A stretch of DNA of 64,000 nucleotides from Paenalicyclobacillus ferrooxydans (GTDB taxonomy: Bacteria; Bacillota; Bacilli; Alicyclobacillales; Alicyclobacillaceae): contig NZ_LJCO01000011.1 of assembly GCF_001399675.1 (NCBI RefSeq), forward strand, positions 175,191 through 239,190, written 5' to 3'. Under the pieces are notes generated by a model. That model saw nothing but the letters and a program-made list of their open reading frames with translations, had not been told where the DNA came from and made no database searches. Positions within the stretch are counted from its first letter, which is position 1, and each line of letters starts with the position of its first letter. Position numbers and translations under genes: made by a program. Shown here in pieces: positions 17,585 to 27,064 of this stretch.

Positions 17585-20088
17585 CGGACCGCACCATCGC
17601 AAAAGTTGTTGTGGATGTTCGGACAAAGGCACTAAGCAGACCTTTTGACTACGTGGTGCCGGACGAGCTTCTGGCAGAGGCGAGGCGCGGACACAGGGTA
17701 CTGGTGTCTTTTGGGCGCCAAGTCTGCCAAGGCTATGTTGTTGACATCATCAGAGAGACTGACGAGGCTGAGAGAAAGCTCAAACCCATCCTGACGCTGC
17801 TGGATGAAGAGCCCATCTTGTCGGACGAACTGCTGGCACTTTGTGAATGGATGACTGAACGATACATCTGTACGTTTCTGGAGGCCGTTCAAACTGTGCT
17901 GCCAGGTGCATTTCGGACCGTAACGAAACAGATGTACCGCCAGACGTCAGCAGCGACACGAGCCTTGGTGTCAGCGGGCGGGGGGATGGCCGTTCTGGAT
18001 GCCAATACGGTGTCGCCAGAGCTTCACCGGTTGGTAGGGGCGCTTGACGGCAGAAGTCTGTCTGCTGAGCAGTTGGTGGCCCGTCTCGGCCAGAGTGCAC
18101 TTCTCTATTTACCGCAGGCAAAAGCACTTGGACTGGTGGAAGACGTAGTTGTGGAGCGTGACAGGACCAGTGATAAGTTTGAAACCTTGGTGACAAGCTG
18201 TCTTTCCAAGGACGAGCTTCGAGCTGCCACTTCGGAACGGAGGAAGCGTGCACCAAAACAGGCCGAAATTCTCGAGCACCTACTAGGTCTCTCGGAAGAA
18301 AAGGATGCGGTTGCGCTCAGTGAGCTCGGACACCGTCCGTCGAGTCCGACTGTTGCTGCACTTGTCAGGGACAATCTGGTTCAACTAGTACAGCGTCAGG
18401 TGTTCCGGGATGAGCAGTGGTTAATGCAAGTGACGCAAATCGGGGAACGCGACACGTCACGGACGCTCACACAGTGGCAGCGGCAAGCGCTTCAGCTGAT
18501 TGTGGCGAAGGTGCACCGTCGGAAGTTTGAAAAAGTGGTCGTGCACGGGGTTACGGGCAGCGGTAAAACCGAGGTTTACATGCAGGCTATCCACGCCTGT
18601 ATCGATCTCGGTTTGGCGGCCATCGTGCTGGTCCCGGAGATCTCGCTGACGCCGCAAATGGTGCAACGGTTTACAATGCGCTTTGGCTTTACGGTGGCTG
18701 TGCTGCATTCCGGGTTGTCCATGGGGGAGCGCAAGGATGCATGGGCACGCATCCAGCAAGGGACCGCTAAAGTGGTCATTGGAGCCCGATCGGCAGTATT
18801 TGCACCCGTTCAAAACCTAGGTCTGATTGTAGTTGATGAAGAACACGAACCCTCCTATAAGCAAGATGAGACCCCGTTTTACGATGCGAGAGAAGTGGCT
18901 GAGCGCCGAAGCGCATTTTATGGAGCCACGGTAGTCTACGGTTCGGCGACTCCATCGCTTGCCGCCATGGCACAGGTTGAAGCCGGCGAGGCTGCGCTTG
19001 CGATGTTGCCATCACGCATCAACGGTGGGCCGATGCCTGTAGTAGAGGTTGTGGACATGCGCGAAGAGCTGAAGGCTGGAAACCGGTCTTTGTTCAGTGT
19101 CGCGATGACAGAGCGCCTTGAAGCCTGTGTGGAAAACGGCCACCAGGCCATCCTGTTTCTCAATCGCCGCGGGTATTCGGCATTCTTGCTGTGCCGAAAC
19201 TGTGGAGAGCGGCTGTCGTGCCCGAACTGCGATATCTCTCTGACACTGCATCGCGGACGGAGCGGCGAGTGGCTAAAGTGTCACTATTGTGGATATACCG
19301 CTGAGGCGCCGAGTACCTGTCCAACCTGCAACGAGCCGGCGATGCGTCCGTTTGGGATTGGCACACAGCAAGTGGAAGAGCATCTACACCACCTCTGGCC
19401 AAGCTGGCGTGTTCTGCGGATGGACGTGGATACAACGAGACGCAAAGGCGCACATCATGAACTGATTACGCGGTTTGAACGAGGCGAAGCAGAGATTTTG
19501 CTTGGCACGCAAATGGTTGCCAAGGGGCTTGATTTTCCGAATGTGGCATTTGTCGGAGTCATCAGCGCGGATACAATGCTCGCGGTTCCTGACTACAGAG
19601 CCAACGAACGGACCTTTAATCTGCTCACGCAGGTCGCAGGTCGAGCAGGGCGTGCTGAGGTCTCTGGAACGACCGTGATTCAAACCTACCGCCCGGATCA
19701 CTACGCCATTCTGGCCGCTGCACATCATGATTACGGGTCATTCTACCGGCGTGAGAAAGAGACGCGAGAGGCGTTCGCGTACCCTCCGTATCGAGAGTTG
19801 TCGTTGTTTTTGGCGACGCACCAGGAGGCGAAGCTGGCTGAAGGAGCCGCCAGGCGGTTTGAACGCGAGGTTCGCCGAAACCTTGGCTCTGACGATGCAG
19901 TCGTGTTGCCGGCTTCGCCGAGCGCGATTGGGAGGATTGAGAACCGATTTCGGTTTCAAGTTGTGGTAAAGTATTCACAGTGGAGCAGTGTCAAGTCTGC
20001 GCTCCATGCGGCATATACGTTGGTTGCCGATAAAATGCACGAGCTTGGCGGGACCTGTGTTCTCGATGTGAATGCAGGAAGAATGTAA
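17581..20088 (+). CDS. priA: Primosomal replication restart helicase PriA
   Basis: PriA recognises stalled forks and loads the replicative helicase. The 835-residue protein has the N-terminal DNA-binding domain, a Walker A motif GVTGSGKTEVY near residue 325, the DEEH box, and the helicase insertion with paired cysteines that bind two zinc ions (CRNCGERLSCPNC, CHYCGYTAEAPSTCPTC). The GTG at 17581 shares bases with the coaBC stop, and AAGGAGGG lies about 13 bases upstream. It is slightly longer than the Bacillus protein. The order coaBC-priA-def-fmt-rsmB is conserved. Confidence 0.96.
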   Translation: MTDRTIAKVVVDVRTKALSRPFDYVVPDELLAEARRGHRVLVSFGRQVCQGYVVDIIRETDEAERKLKPILTLLDEEPILSDELLALCEWMTERYICTFLEAVQTVLPGAFRTVTKQMYRQTSAATRALVSAGGGMAVLDANTVSPELHRLVGALDGRSLSAEQLVARLGQSALLYLPQAKALGLVEDVVVERDRTSDKFETLVTSCLSKDELRAATSERRKRAPKQAEILEHLLGLSEEKDAVALSELGHRPSSPTVAALVRDNLVQLVQRQVFRDEQWLMQVTQIGERDTSRTLTQWQRQALQLIVAKVHRRKFEKVVVHGVTGSGKTEVYMQAIHACIDLGLAAIVLVPEISLTPQMVQRFTMRFGFTVAVLHSGLSMGERKDAWARIQQGTAKVVIGARSAVFAPVQNLGLIVVDEEHEPSYKQDETPFYDAREVAERRSAFYGATVVYGSATPSLAAMAQVEAGEAALAMLPSRINGGPMPVVEVVDMREELKAGNRSLFSVAMTERLEACVENGHQAILFLNRRGYSAFLLCRNCGERLSCPNCDISLTLHRGRSGEWLKCHYCGYTAEAPSTCPTCNEPAMRPFGIGTQQVEEHLHHLWPSWRVLRMDVDTTRRKGAHHELITRFERGEAEILLGTQMVAKGLDFPNVAFVGVISADTMLAVPDYRANERTFNLLTQVAGRAGRAEVSGTTVIQTYRPDHYAILAAAHHDYGSFYRREKETREAFAYPPYRELSLFLATHQEAKLAEGAARRFEREVRRNLGSDDAVVLPASPSAIGRIENRFRFQVVVKYSQWSSVKSALHAAYTLVADKMHELGGTCVLDVNAGRM

Positions 20089-20145
20089 ATCTGCATTCGC
20101 TGCATGGTGCGGCGAGTGCGTTCGGATAGAGAGGAGTTTATCAAA

Positions 20146-20622
20146 GTGTCAATACGGATCATCCGTAAGGGGAAAGACCCGGTTCTCCGGCAAGTGGCAA
20201 AGCCGGTGCCAAAAGTGACGAAAGCGATTGAAAAGGTTCTTGATGACATGGCTGAGACAATGTATGAAGCAGAAGGTATTGGTCTCGCCGCAGTACAGGT
20301 TGGGATTCTGAAGCGTCTCGTCGTCGCTGATGTTGGTGACGGATTGGTTGAACTCATCAATCCGGAGATCATCGAGAGCAGCGGGTCACAACGGGCCTAC
20401 GAGGGATGTCTATCACTGCCTGGCATTCGGGGTGAGGTAGACCGTGCGATGAACATCAAGGTGCGTGCTTGGAATCGACAGGAGGAGGAAATTGAGTTTG
20501 AAGCCACAGAGCTGTTTGCACGTTGCATTCAGCACGAGGTGGATCACCTGAACGGCATCCTGTTCACCGATTACCTGAAGCCTTCCGACATTGTTCAGGA
20601 AGACGAACTGGAGCGGGAATAA
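20146..20622 (+). CDS. def: Peptide deformylase
   Basis: Def removes the formyl group from nascent N-terminal methionine. The 158-residue protein has all three family motifs: GIGLAAVQVG (motif 1, with Gln in the usual Gln position), EGCLSLPG (motif 2, metal-binding Cys) and QHEVDHLNG (motif 3, HExxH metal ligands). The GTG at 20146 follows AGAGAGGAG by nine bases; an in-frame start at 20104 has no such site. The stop codon is directly adjacent to the fmt ATG, giving a paired formylation and deformylation operon. Confidence 0.96.
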   Translation: MSIRIIRKGKDPVLRQVAKPVPKVTKAIEKVLDDMAETMYEAEGIGLAAVQVGILKRLVVADVGDGLVELINPEIIESSGSQRAYEGCLSLPGIRGEVDRAMNIKVRAWNRQEEEIEFEATELFARCIQHEVDHLNGILFTDYLKPSDIVQEDELERE

Positions 20623-21600
20623 ATGACAGACAAGATTCGCGTGGTCATGCTTGGTACGCCGGACTTCGCTGTACCTACCCTGAAGGCGTTGATGAACGCT
20701 CCGACCGTTGAAGTAGTCCTTGTGATCACGCAGCCGGACAGGCCGGTCGGACGCAAACGGCAGCTCACTCCATCACCCATCAAGCAGGCGGCAATCGAAT
20801 ACGGATTACCTCTTTTACAACCAGAGAAGGTGAGTGCAGCAGATTTTGTGGAACGACTCGAGACATACCGTCCGGATGTGATGGTAACGGCGGCATACGG
20901 ACAGATTCTGTCCAATCGGTTGCTCGCTGTACCGCGGTACGGGTGTCTGAATGTCCACGCATCGTTGTTGCCTCGTTGGCGTGGAGCAGCGCCGATTCAT
21001 CGTGCGATTTTGGCAGGAGACAGCGAGACAGGCGTGACCATCATGAAGACAGTCAAGGAGCTTGATGCAGGCCCGATCCTTGGGATGCAAGCTGTTGCAA
21101 TCGAATCGTCCGATACGACTGGAGATCTGCACGACCGCTTGGCTGAGGTTGGTGCAGATTTGCTCGTCCGGTTATTGCCAGAATACACAGCGGGCAGACT
21201 GGTCCCAAGTGAGCAACCTGAGGCGGGCGTGACGTACGCACACCGGATCGTGCGCAAGGACGAGTGGATTGACCTTACGAATACAGTGGTGCAAGTACAC
21301 AACCACGTTCGCGGCTTGTCTCCGTGGCCAGGGGCTGCCCTGCTGCATGGAGGACAACCCATAAAACTCTGGCGCACAGCGCTGCTGCCAGAAAACAGCG
21401 CAAACGATTCATTACCAGAGGGTTCCTCGGGTACAGTATGTATGACAAATGATGGTTCCGTCCGTTTGAAGTGCGAGGACGGATGGCTGGAGATCCTCGA
21501 AGTTCAACCGTCTGGCAAGCGCAAGATGTCAGCACGGGACTGGTTTCGAGGTCTGAGAATCGACAAGACTCAGTTTGAACCCGTGGAGGAAAACGGATGA
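20623..21600 (+). CDS. fmt: Methionyl-tRNA formyltransferase
   Basis: Fmt formylates initiator Met-tRNA using 10-formyltetrahydrofolate. The 325-residue protein has the formyltransferase core with VMLGTPDFAVPTL at the N-terminus and the catalytic region HASLLPRWRGAAPIHRAI, followed by the C-terminal tRNA-binding domain (SPWPGA). The ATG at 20623 begins right after the def stop and the end overlaps rsmB (ATGA). The ribosome-binding site GGAGCGGG is inside def. Confidence 0.96.
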   Translation: MTDKIRVVMLGTPDFAVPTLKALMNAPTVEVVLVITQPDRPVGRKRQLTPSPIKQAAIEYGLPLLQPEKVSAADFVERLETYRPDVMVTAAYGQILSNRLLAVPRYGCLNVHASLLPRWRGAAPIHRAILAGDSETGVTIMKTVKELDAGPILGMQAVAIESSDTTGDLHDRLAEVGADLLVRLLPEYTAGRLVPSEQPEAGVTYAHRIVRKDEWIDLTNTVVQVHNHVRGLSPWPGAALLHGGQPIKLWRTALLPENSANDSLPEGSSGTVCMTNDGSVRLKCEDGWLEILEVQPSGKRKMSARDWFRGLRIDKTQFEPVEENG

Positions 21601-23066
21601 CCGCAGTGGCAAGGGCCAGCGCCTTCCGAATTTTGTGCGACATAACGGAGCACGGCAAGTACAGCAATGTTGCACTTTTGCAGCATTATCGAAAAACTGC
21701 ACTCGATGAGCGGGACAAGGCTCTGTGTACAGAGATCGTGTACGGAACATTGCAGTATCAGAAGAGTATCGACGCACTCCTTGAGCCGCTGTGCAAGCGT
21801 GGGCTGGCTGGAATTGAGGAGCGCGTTCTTGTTATCTTGCGGATGTCCGTGTACCAACTTGGGTATCTAAGCCGGGTTCCACAGTATGCAGTTCTGAGTG
21901 ATGCTGTTGACATCTGCAAAGGGGAAGTTCGCAAGGCTGCAGGCTTCGTCAATGGTGTGCTGCGGTCTTTTACGAGGGACAAGCGTTCGGTTGCTGACAA
22001 GCTGAAAGAGCGTGCTGGCCAGCAGTCCGACTTTGTCGGCCAAACGGCTATGGTATATTCCTACCCGGAATGGTTTGTCCGTGCTTTATTCGAACAGTTT
22101 GGCGAGGAACGGACGGTTGCCATTTTAGAGGCGGGCAATGAACGTTCACAGGTTGCCCTTCGGGTTAACGCAACCAAGTTAACACGAGACGCCTTCATTG
22201 AAAACTCTTCAAACGGCTCCGAGGACGCCCCCCGGGCTTCCGTGGTATCCCCTGTTGGGGTTCGCTTGTCGAAAGGGCTCGACGTCGAACGCTGGGATGC
22301 CTACCAAACCGGACTCGTCACCGTTCAAGATGAGGCCTCGATGCTGATAGCACCATTGCTTGGTCTCGAAGGCGATGAGAAAGTCCTCGACTTATGTGCC
22401 GGATTAGGGACGAAAACGACACAACTGCTTGAGCTGCAGGGCGGCACGGGACACGTAACGGCCGTTGACATTCACTTCCACAAGCTTGAGTTGTTGCGCC
22501 AGTCAGCACAGCGGCTCGGGCTCACGGGTGTCAAGACAGTTGTTGCGGATGCAAGGTCATTTCGAACCAATTCCCGCTACCGAAACGCTTTTGACGCGGT
22601 TTTGCTAGATGCGCCGTGCAGCGGGATGGGTGTACTGAGACGGCGGCCAGAGATTCGTTGGCGAAGGACGTTCGAGGAGAGTCGCAGCCTGTCGGCCTTG
22701 CAGGAAGAGTTGCTGGAAGCTGCGCTCGCTGCGGTACGTCCGGGTGGGGTCGTCGTCTATTCAACCTGCACACTGCTTAAGAATGAGAATGAAGATGTCG
22801 TCAGGGCTGTCGTTGCCAGACATGGTGACACTGTCATGTATGAGGATGTGACGGCCTGGCTTCCAGAAGGGGTCAGTACCAGGCTCAAGCTGGCGGATAC
22901 TCAGGCAGCTACGGAGCAGGCTGCGCTTGAGAATGGTGCGGCTGAGAAGGCATCGACTGAGAAGGCTGCCGCGCCATTGCGGACTGATATTGGTGTGACC
23001 ATTACGCCGGAATTGTTTGATACAGACGGATTTTACATGGCGAGGCTTCGAAAAAGAGACAGTTGA
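21597..23066 (+). CDS. rsmB: 16S rRNA m5C967 methyltransferase (RsmB/Sun)
   Basis: RsmB methylates cytosine 967 (E. coli numbering) of 16S rRNA. The 489-residue protein has an N-terminal NusB-like RNA-binding domain (about 1-140) and a C-terminal SAM-dependent domain with LDLCAGLGTKTTQL, the catalytic LLDAPCSGMG and the second conserved cysteine in VYSTCTL. An alanine- and glutamate-rich insert lies near residues 438-463, just before the last strand; it looks like a low-complexity linker. The ATG overlaps the fmt stop. Confidence 0.95.
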   Translation: MTAVARASAFRILCDITEHGKYSNVALLQHYRKTALDERDKALCTEIVYGTLQYQKSIDALLEPLCKRGLAGIEERVLVILRMSVYQLGYLSRVPQYAVLSDAVDICKGEVRKAAGFVNGVLRSFTRDKRSVADKLKERAGQQSDFVGQTAMVYSYPEWFVRALFEQFGEERTVAILEAGNERSQVALRVNATKLTRDAFIENSSNGSEDAPRASVVSPVGVRLSKGLDVERWDAYQTGLVTVQDEASMLIAPLLGLEGDEKVLDLCAGLGTKTTQLLELQGGTGHVTAVDIHFHKLELLRQSAQRLGLTGVKTVVADARSFRTNSRYRNAFDAVLLDAPCSGMGVLRRRPEIRWRRTFEESRSLSALQEELLEAALAAVRPGGVVVYSTCTLLKNENEDVVRAVVARHGDTVMYEDVTAWLPEGVSTRLKLADTQAATEQAALENGAAEKASTEKAAAPLRTDIGVTITPELFDTDGFYMARLRKRDS

Positions 23067-23080
23067 AGGGAGGCTGTGCA

Positions 23081-24130
23081 GTGATACATATTTACGATTT
23101 AACCCTGAGTGAGCTTGAAGCTTGGTTCGAAGCTGCAGGACAACCAGTTTACCGGGCGATCCAGGTCTATCAGTGGTTATATCAAAAGCGGGCAAAGTCG
23201 TTTCAAGTCATGAGTAACTTACCAAAGACACTGCGCGACCGATTGGCTGAGGAGATGGAAATCTCCCGTGCAAACGAGGTGACCAGGCAAACGTCCAAGG
23301 TCGACGGGACGGTGAAGTTTTTGCTTGAGTGGCCGGACCAAGTCACTGTCGAAACAGTTTTAATGCGGCATGACTACGGAAACAGCGTCTGTGTATCATC
23401 TCAGGTGGGATGTAAGATGGGGTGCACGTTCTGTGCGTCAACCCTTGGTGGAATGATTCGTCAGATGAAGGCGGGAGAAATGGTCGAACAACTGATGTAC
23501 AGTCAGCACCTGCTTGATGAGCATGCGGGCCGTGTGTCGTCAATTGTGTTGATGGGGTCCGGAGAACCGATGGACAACTACGAGGAAGTCATGAAGTTCA
23601 TCGACATTGTCAGTGATCCACATGGGCTTGGTATCGGGCAACGTCATATCACCATTTCGACGGTTGGCTTAGTGCCGGGCATTATGCGGTTGGCAGACGA
23701 TGGCAGGCCGATCACGCTGGCTGTTTCACTGCACGCACCAAACGATGAACTCCGCGGAGCAATGATGCCGGTGAACAAGGCATACCCGATTGCCAAACTG
23801 ATGGAGGCTTGTCATTATTATTACAATAAGACTGGAAAGCGGATTTCTTTCGAATACGCGTTAGTCGGAGGAAAAAACGACTCACTTGAGGAAGCAAGAC
23901 AGTTAGCCGAGATTCTGAAAGGGCTGCCGAGTCACGTCAACCTCATTCCCGTGAACTATGTTCCGGAGCGGAATCTCGTCAGAACATCGAAGAATCAAAT
24001 CTATGACTTTTGGAATGAACTGAAGCGCCTTGGCGTGAATGCCACGATTCGTCGTGAGATGGGCCACGATATATCTGCTGCGTGCGGACAACTGCGCGCT
24101 GAACACGCAGAACACGTGGAAAAGACATAA
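23081..24130 (+). CDS. rlmN: Dual-specificity 23S rRNA/tRNA adenine C2-methyltransferase RlmN
   Basis: RlmN is a radical SAM enzyme that makes m2A at 23S A2503 and in some tRNAs. The 349-residue protein has the radical SAM cluster motif CKMGCTFC near residue 110, the SAM-binding MGSGEPMDNY stretch, and a C-terminal region with the conserved cysteine in AACGQL that forms the methyl-transfer intermediate. The GTG at 23081 follows AAGGGAGG by seven bases. The open frame begins at 23063 inside rsmB, but those codons hold the ribosome-binding site. Confidence 0.96.
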   Translation: MIHIYDLTLSELEAWFEAAGQPVYRAIQVYQWLYQKRAKSFQVMSNLPKTLRDRLAEEMEISRANEVTRQTSKVDGTVKFLLEWPDQVTVETVLMRHDYGNSVCVSSQVGCKMGCTFCASTLGGMIRQMKAGEMVEQLMYSQHLLDEHAGRVSSIVLMGSGEPMDNYEEVMKFIDIVSDPHGLGIGQRHITISTVGLVPGIMRLADDGRPITLAVSLHAPNDELRGAMMPVNKAYPIAKLMEACHYYYNKTGKRISFEYALVGGKNDSLEEARQLAEILKGLPSHVNLIPVNYVPERNLVRTSKNQIYDFWNELKRLGVNATIRREMGHDISAACGQLRAEHAEHVEKT

Positions 24131-24180
24131 CGCGGCGAGTCATTGTGTAAATGGTTTAGGCAGGGAGAGGTGACACAGGG

Positions 24181-24948
24181 ATGCTGTATGCGGCAAAGAC
24201 CCACATCGGTATGGTGCGCCAGATGAATCAAGACAGTTACAGAGTATTCAAGGTCGACAACAGAATGGTGGCCGTTGTCGCTGACGGGATGGGTGGAGCA
24301 GCTGCCGGGGAAATTGCGAGCCAGATGGCTGCAGACGTGGTTGTTCGAGATGTGGAAGCCCGACTGAAAGCCGGAACCGATCCGTCAACTGCGATGCGTG
24401 AAGCGATTCAGTTGGCGAACCGCGAGATCTGGAGCACATCGAGATCGAACGTGGACTATTTAGGTATGGGCACAACGCTGGTCGCTGCACTGTACGACCA
24501 AGAACAAGTCATTCTCGGGCATGTTGGGGACAGTCGAGCATACTTGTTTCATGAAGGTGTCCTGGCACAGGTCACGCGTGATCACTCTCTGGTTGCAGAA
24601 CTGGTGCGCCGGGGGCATCTTACGGAAGATGAAGCCCTACATCATCCGCAACGCAATGTCGTAACGCGTTCGCTTGGAACAGCGGAGTGGAGCGATCCGG
24701 AGATTGACGTGCTTGCTTGGAACGACGGCGACATGTTGCTGTTGTGTACAGATGGTCTATCAAATTATGTCACGAGCGAGGAAATGACATCCTACCTTGC
24801 AATGCTCAACAACGGCGAACAGCCAGTAACGACAGAAAGAGCGGACACGGTGGTTGAAGGGCTCGTGAAACTGACCTTGGATAGAGGTGCGCCCGACAAC
24901 ATCACGCTCATACTCGCTGTGCATCGAAAGGAGATCGGTTCGAGGTGA
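24181..24948 (+). CDS. prpC: PP2C-type serine/threonine protein phosphatase PrpC
   Basis: PrpC dephosphorylates proteins phosphorylated by its partner kinase PrkC. The 255-residue protein has the PP2C metal-binding motifs VRQMNQDSY (near residue 12), VADGMGGAAAGE (near residue 37), GHVGDSRAY (near residue 118) and the C-terminal GAPDNIT. The GGGAGAGGTG upstream of the ATG is a good ribosome-binding site. The stop overlaps the prkC GTG, so phosphatase and kinase are translationally coupled, as in most Firmicutes. Confidence 0.96.
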   Translation: MLYAAKTHIGMVRQMNQDSYRVFKVDNRMVAVVADGMGGAAAGEIASQMAADVVVRDVEARLKAGTDPSTAMREAIQLANREIWSTSRSNVDYLGMGTTLVAALYDQEQVILGHVGDSRAYLFHEGVLAQVTRDHSLVAELVRRGHLTEDEALHHPQRNVVTRSLGTAEWSDPEIDVLAWNDGDMLLLCTDGLSNYVTSEEMTSYLAMLNNGEQPVTTERADTVVEGLVKLTLDRGAPDNITLILAVHRKEIGSR

Positions 24949-26996
24949 CAGAATTACTCGGGGGCCGCTATGATCTCCAGGAACAGATTGGCAGTGGCGG
25001 AATGGCTGTTGTGTACCGAGCGGTCGACACCCTCCTTGGACGACAGGTCGCTGTCAAAATGCTCAGGGCACAGTTCGCTGGGGACGATGAGTTTGTTTCT
25101 CGCTTTCGGAGAGAGGCGCAATCCGCCGCAAGTCTTTCCAACCCAAATATTGTAAACTTGTACGATGTCGGCGTGTCAGCTTCGAACGAACACTATATCG
25201 TCATGGAGTACGTAGATGGGCCGACCCTCAAGGACGTAATCCGCGAACGCGGCCCGCTGTCGGTAAACGAGTCTCTGGATATCACCATGCAGATTTGCGA
25301 TGCACTTAAGCACGCGCATGCGCGTCAGATTGTCCACCAAGACATCAAACCGCACAACATCCTGTTGACCAAAACGGGACAGGTAAAGGTTACAGATTTC
25401 GGGATTGCTCGAGCCATTACGGGTAATACCATCACGTTGCATCATGACCACTCGGTACTAGGTTCTGTCCATTACTTTTCTCCGGAGCAGGCGCGGGGGG
25501 CACCGACAGACGAAAAGAGCGATATCTACTCCTTAGGCGTTGTGATGTACGAAATGCTCACGAAACGACTCCCGTTCTCCGGTGATTCTCCGGTGAGTAT
25601 CGCGTTGAAACACCTGCGGGACGACTTTGTAGATCCACGTGAGTGGAATCCGGAGATACCACAGAGTGTTGAAAACATCATCCTGCGTTGTCTGACGAAG
25701 TCACCCGAAGACAGATACAGTGACATGGCAGCGCTTGAAGTCGATCTGCACGATGCGTTGATTCATCCGGATGTTCCGAAGTACGTTCGTCCGGTTCAAG
25801 AACTTGACGAAACGATCGCTGTCCCTGCAATCGGCAACCCGCGCTCATGGGAACCTGAGGAAAAAGGCGCGCCGGAAGTGGCGCCAAAAAAGAAGCGCCG
25901 CTGGTGGATGCCGCTCATCTGGACGTTCGTAACACTCATTGTGATTGGCGTTGGCGCGACGGCAGCCTATTATGTCGTCATGGACGCGATTCAGACACCG
26001 AATCAGATGTTGCCAAACGTGACTGGGAAGTCAGAAACGGCTGCGCTTCAGTTGCTGAAAACAGCTGGCTTCACCAACAATCAAATCATTGAAAAGAAGG
26101 CCACAAACCCTGCTGCGGCAGGAACTGTTTATGAGCAAAGTCCGACCGGTCCCACAGAAGTGAAGCAGGGCCGCACAGTCACGCTTTGGGTCAGCAACGG
26201 ACCGGAGCAGGTGTTGATGCCGAACCTGGTTGGTGTTCCTTTGCAGGAAGCTGTTACAACGCTCACCAACAATGGCATTGACGTCGCTTCACAAGTGACA
26301 AAGCAAGCCACGACAAACAGCACAGCTCAAGCTGGGGTGGTTGTGAGCACCACACCGCAGGCGGGGACGCCAATCACACCAAATACACAAATTGTGCTCC
26401 AGTACAGCCAAGGGCAGATGACGACCGTGCCGACCCTTGTAGGATTGCCGCTCAATCAGGCTTTGGCTGCGCTGCAGGCAGCAAATCTGGCACAAGGTCA
26501 GATTACGTACTCGCAATATCCGATCCAGAACAACTACGTGTATTCCATCACACCGTATCACGAGGGAGCGCAGGTTCCGGTCGGGACGAAAATCGGCCTC
26601 TATGTGGCTCAAAACCCTGGTCAGTCCGGGGGGGGAGTTGGCAACAATACGGGAAACAGCGTCGGCGGCGGTACAGGTAACTCCATCCCGAATAACAACA
26701 CTGCCGGAACAAACAGTACTACCGGAACAAACAGCACGGGTAATGGGACCGCTTCAATGATCCCGCCGAAACAAGAGACAGTTGAAGTGAAAGTGAGTGA
26801 CAACAATAACCGGGTGATTCACGTTCAAGTCTATAAAACTGACGCCCGGGACAGTAATGCCTTGGTTGTCGACAAGGTGATTAAGGCAACCTCGAGTTGG
26901 ATGTTCCGGGTGTACGTAACCCCTGACTATCCTGGGCAAATTATGGTCTATGAAAACGGCCGGCTGCAGCAAAACTATTCTGTCCCATATAACTGA
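24945..26996 (+). CDS. prkC: PASTA-domain serine/threonine protein kinase PrkC with an HQD catalytic loop
   Basis: PrkC is a membrane kinase whose external PASTA repeats sense muropeptides or lipid II. The 683-residue protein has a kinase domain (about 8-270) with the glycine loop IGSGGMAVVY, Lys38 in VAVKML, DFG in VTDFGIARA and the activation-segment GSVHYFSPEQARG. One transmembrane helix follows near 320-345, then three PASTA repeats (about 350-555), a Gly/Asn/Thr-rich linker and a C-terminal beta domain. The catalytic loop reads VH131-Q132-D133-IKPHN, so the usual HRD arginine is glutamine. The kinase should still be active because the aspartate is kept, but its activation may differ. Confidence 0.95.
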   Translation: MTELLGGRYDLQEQIGSGGMAVVYRAVDTLLGRQVAVKMLRAQFAGDDEFVSRFRREAQSAASLSNPNIVNLYDVGVSASNEHYIVMEYVDGPTLKDVIRERGPLSVNESLDITMQICDALKHAHARQIVHQDIKPHNILLTKTGQVKVTDFGIARAITGNTITLHHDHSVLGSVHYFSPEQARGAPTDEKSDIYSLGVVMYEMLTKRLPFSGDSPVSIALKHLRDDFVDPREWNPEIPQSVENIILRCLTKSPEDRYSDMAALEVDLHDALIHPDVPKYVRPVQELDETIAVPAIGNPRSWEPEEKGAPEVAPKKKRRWWMPLIWTFVTLIVIGVGATAAYYVVMDAIQTPNQMLPNVTGKSETAALQLLKTAGFTNNQIIEKKATNPAAAGTVYEQSPTGPTEVKQGRTVTLWVSNGPEQVLMPNLVGVPLQEAVTTLTNNGIDVASQVTKQATTNSTAQAGVVVSTTPQAGTPITPNTQIVLQYSQGQMTTVPTLVGLPLNQALAALQAANLAQGQITYSQYPIQNNYVYSITPYHEGAQVPVGTKIGLYVAQNPGQSGGGVGNNTGNSVGGGTGNSIPNNNTAGTNSTTGTNSTGNGTASMIPPKQETVEVKVSDNNNRVIHVQVYKTDARDSNALVVDKVIKATSSWMFRVYVTPDYPGQIMVYENGRLQQNYSVPYN

Positions 26997-27064
26997 CCGA
27001 GTGGACGATAGACGGGCAAGGTGCGCGAACGGTTGGAACTGCGGGAGAACAAGGAGGGTTGACA

